DNA from: Spirogloea muscicola
Taxonomy: Eukaryota > Streptophyta > Zygnematophyceae > Spirogloeales > Spirogloeaceae
Length of the DNA stretch: 10,998 nt
NCBI GenBank assembly: GCA_009602725.1
Contig: WELB01000065.1
Span: 202,970-213,967, forward strand
Direction: 5' to 3'
The position numbers and the translations under genes were made by a program. Below the pieces are notes generated by a model, which was not told the origin of the DNA, searched no databases, and saw only the letters and a list, made by a program, of their open reading frames with translations. Shown piece after piece: positions 9,528 to 10,998 of this stretch. Every line of letters starts with the position of its first letter. Positions within the stretch are counted from its first letter, which is position 1.

Positions 9528-10900
9528 TCATGGCAAGTCATACTCTTGCACCCTCATCCACTTGGTCGCAGACCACTTGCTTCCCTTGATCACCGGACAG
9601 CCGGCTGCAAGACACCACACCAGCAGCCTTTTAGCAGTGCTTGCCTTTGTTAACCAACAAGTAGTAATGTCATTTAAGCAACCAGTTTGTATGCAAGTTG
9701 ATGTTGAATTGACGAGGCCAATGGCTATGCTATGACCCTGCTGCCAAATGCCAATGAGCGCCAACAACAGGCATCTGCGCTTGCGTGCTTCTGCTAAATT
9801 GTGCCATGCGATCAGCAGTCAAAATAGCTGGGCCAACCATGCAAGCTCTTGGGCTCGAGTGTGGCGTCGGGGCGGAGACTCCAGAAGAGGAGGGCGTCGC
9901 CGCGCCTTGGCCGCACCGCCACGCCGCCCTTGGCACACGCCGAGAGCTGCTCGAAGCCCGGCTTCGTCGGGTCCGGCACCGCAGCCGGGAACACCGTCTC
10001 ACCACCCTCCTCGACGTCCGTCCTGCAGCGCAGCCAGCCGGGCGACGGTATGCCACAGTGAACAATGACCTGAATCTAAACTCGAAACCCTAAAACTCTC
10101 ACAGCCGGGGCAGCGGCAGCGGCAGCGGCAGCGGCGAGGACGCTGGCGGGGGTGCCGTGGTGAGCGAGCGAGCGAGCTCACAGGTACATGAGCACGGTGG
10201 CGATGCGCTGGCCGCCGTTGCGCGTGTTCACATTGTCGTGGAAGTAGTCGTAGTGCGCCTCGTACTTCTGCCCCTCCTCGTAGTGCAACACCTGCAGGCC
10301 CTCGCCCTGCTCTGCGGCGCCCCAAGGAGACCACCCCCCCATGGCCGCCACCGCCGCCGCCGCCGCTCTCAGCATGCAGAGCAGAGCTGCCGAGCTCGGC
10401 TGGTGGCACAGTAGTGTCGTGCAAGTGCCAAGTTGATGCCCGCAAATGCTAAGCTTTGCTGATTGATGTGGGCAACCAGAGGCTCTTAAGTCCTGTTATT
10501 TAGTCAAGACAAAGAGCGTAACGGCGACCACTAGCGCGAGGAGAGGGTTTGAACCACTGCCCTCCGGCCAAGGCCTGGCTGCGCTGCAGCGGCGGCGGTG
10601 GTGGGCAGGGGAGTCGCACCTCGCGGCACGAAGGTGAACTCGGCGATGCGGCGCTCGATGCCCTCGATGATGGGGTTCGCGGCGCGCGGCAGGAAGGTCC
10701 CGGAGCTCGTCCGCACCCTGGGCGCTCAGGGCATGGCCTCAGTCAGGCCGCAGGCGGCGGCGCAGCGGCCTGGCGGCGGCGGAGGCGGCCTGGCGGGCGC
10801 ACCGGCTGTCCTTGCTACGGCCAGTGGCGCTGTCGACGACGGTGGACTTGACCATCGACGGCGAAGCGGTGTGGATGAGGAAGAGGCACTCCTTGGGCGT
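9528..10900 (-). CDS. Prolyl 4-hydroxylase alpha-subunit-type 2OG-Fe(II) dioxygenase, 3' five exons (5' partial)
   Basis: Hydroxylates peptidyl proline using 2-oxoglutarate, O2 and Fe(II); in plants and algae such enzymes act in the ER/Golgi on hydroxyproline-rich wall glycoproteins. Minus-strand exons, in transcript order: 10900-10803, 10717-10620, 10311-10182, 10022-9838, 9604-9528. All four junctions have GT-AG signals and join in phase to 588 nt, 195 residues plus stop. Visible family blocks are MVKSTVVDSATG, VRTSSGTFL, GLQVLHYEEGQKYEAHYDYF, NGGQRIATVLMYL, DVEEGGETVFP, RGDALLFWSL and SLHAGCPVIKGSKWSATKW. Iron ligands are His85 and Asp87 (HYD) and His170 (SLH), counted in this fragment. 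Lys180, ten residues after the last His, is the expected 2-oxoglutarate-binding lysine. The conserved core is therefore complete and probably active. Missing are the N-terminus, usually a signal anchor, and the first exon or exons, which lie beyond the right edge. The exon starting at 10900 follows TCCTCAG, but its upstream donor is not in view. No ShK-like C-terminal domain is present. Confidence 0.93.
10111..10134. repeat. (CAGCGG)4 hexanucleotide repeat in a hydroxylase intron
   Basis: Four perfect CAGCGG units lie within the minus-strand intron 10023-10181. A (GAGC)4 run follows at 10162-10177, immediately next to the donor at 10180-10181. Both are simple low-complexity sequence. Confidence 0.85.
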
Positions 10901-10950
10901 CTGAGGACGGGCGCGCCAGGAGCGGCGGCGGCAGGTCGGCGCAAGGCCAA

Positions 10951-10990
<40 letters not shown>
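10951..10990. repeat. (GGC)13 trinucleotide repeat at the right window edge
   Basis: About 13 GGC units upstream, in hydroxylase orientation, of the first visible exon. On the minus strand it reads (GCC)n. It could be intron, 5' UTR or a poly-alanine coding run in an unseen exon; the window ends too soon to decide. Confidence 0.9.
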
Positions 10991-10991
<1 letters not shown>

Positions 10992-10998
10992 CGGGGGT

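Noticed and set aside
10549-10851. Plus-strand open frame over the hydroxylase exons
   Set aside because: The minus strand carries the conserved VRTSSGTFL and STVVDSATG blocks with matching splice sites. The plus-strand frame is low-complexity.

Overview
This is a nuclear eukaryotic window with two convergent, intron-rich protein genes. The best guess for the organism is a green alga. The reasons are GC-rich exons, many short introns of about 85-310 bases, GGC/GCC trinucleotide runs, a TGTAA motif in the 3' flank, and plant/alga-type versions of both proteins. The species cannot be named from the sequence, and a bacterial source is ruled out by the exon structure.

Positions 52-8913 (+) hold an apparently complete full-size ABC transporter of the ABCG/PDR (pleiotropic drug resistance) type. 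I reconstructed 24 exons whose phases join without a break into 4590 nt (1529 residues plus stop). The order is NBD1-TMD1-NBD2-TMD2, the reverse topology typical of PDR proteins. Two of its 23 introns appear to use GC instead of GT as donor. Two others of its introns attract attention because one holds a 111-base tandem duplication with a copied splice acceptor, and one of the GC-AG introns holds a 41-base tandem duplication.

Positions 8914-9527 are the convergent intergenic region. It probably contains the 3' UTRs of both genes, a TGTAA poly(A) signal candidate for the transporter, and a 16-base palindrome inside a 19-base alternating purine-pyrimidine tract.

Positions 9528-10900 (-) hold the 3' five exons of a prolyl 4-hydroxylase alpha-subunit-type 2-oxoglutarate/Fe(II) dioxygenase. 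Its catalytic residues are all visible. Its N-terminus lies beyond the right edge.

The two genes have no evident functional link: one is a plasma-membrane-type exporter, the other a secretory-pathway enzyme that modifies hydroxyproline-rich wall or surface proteins. I found no RNA genes, CRISPR arrays, transposase genes or viral genes. I do not see a new multi-gene system here. The points worth checking concern splicing and repeats in these two genes.
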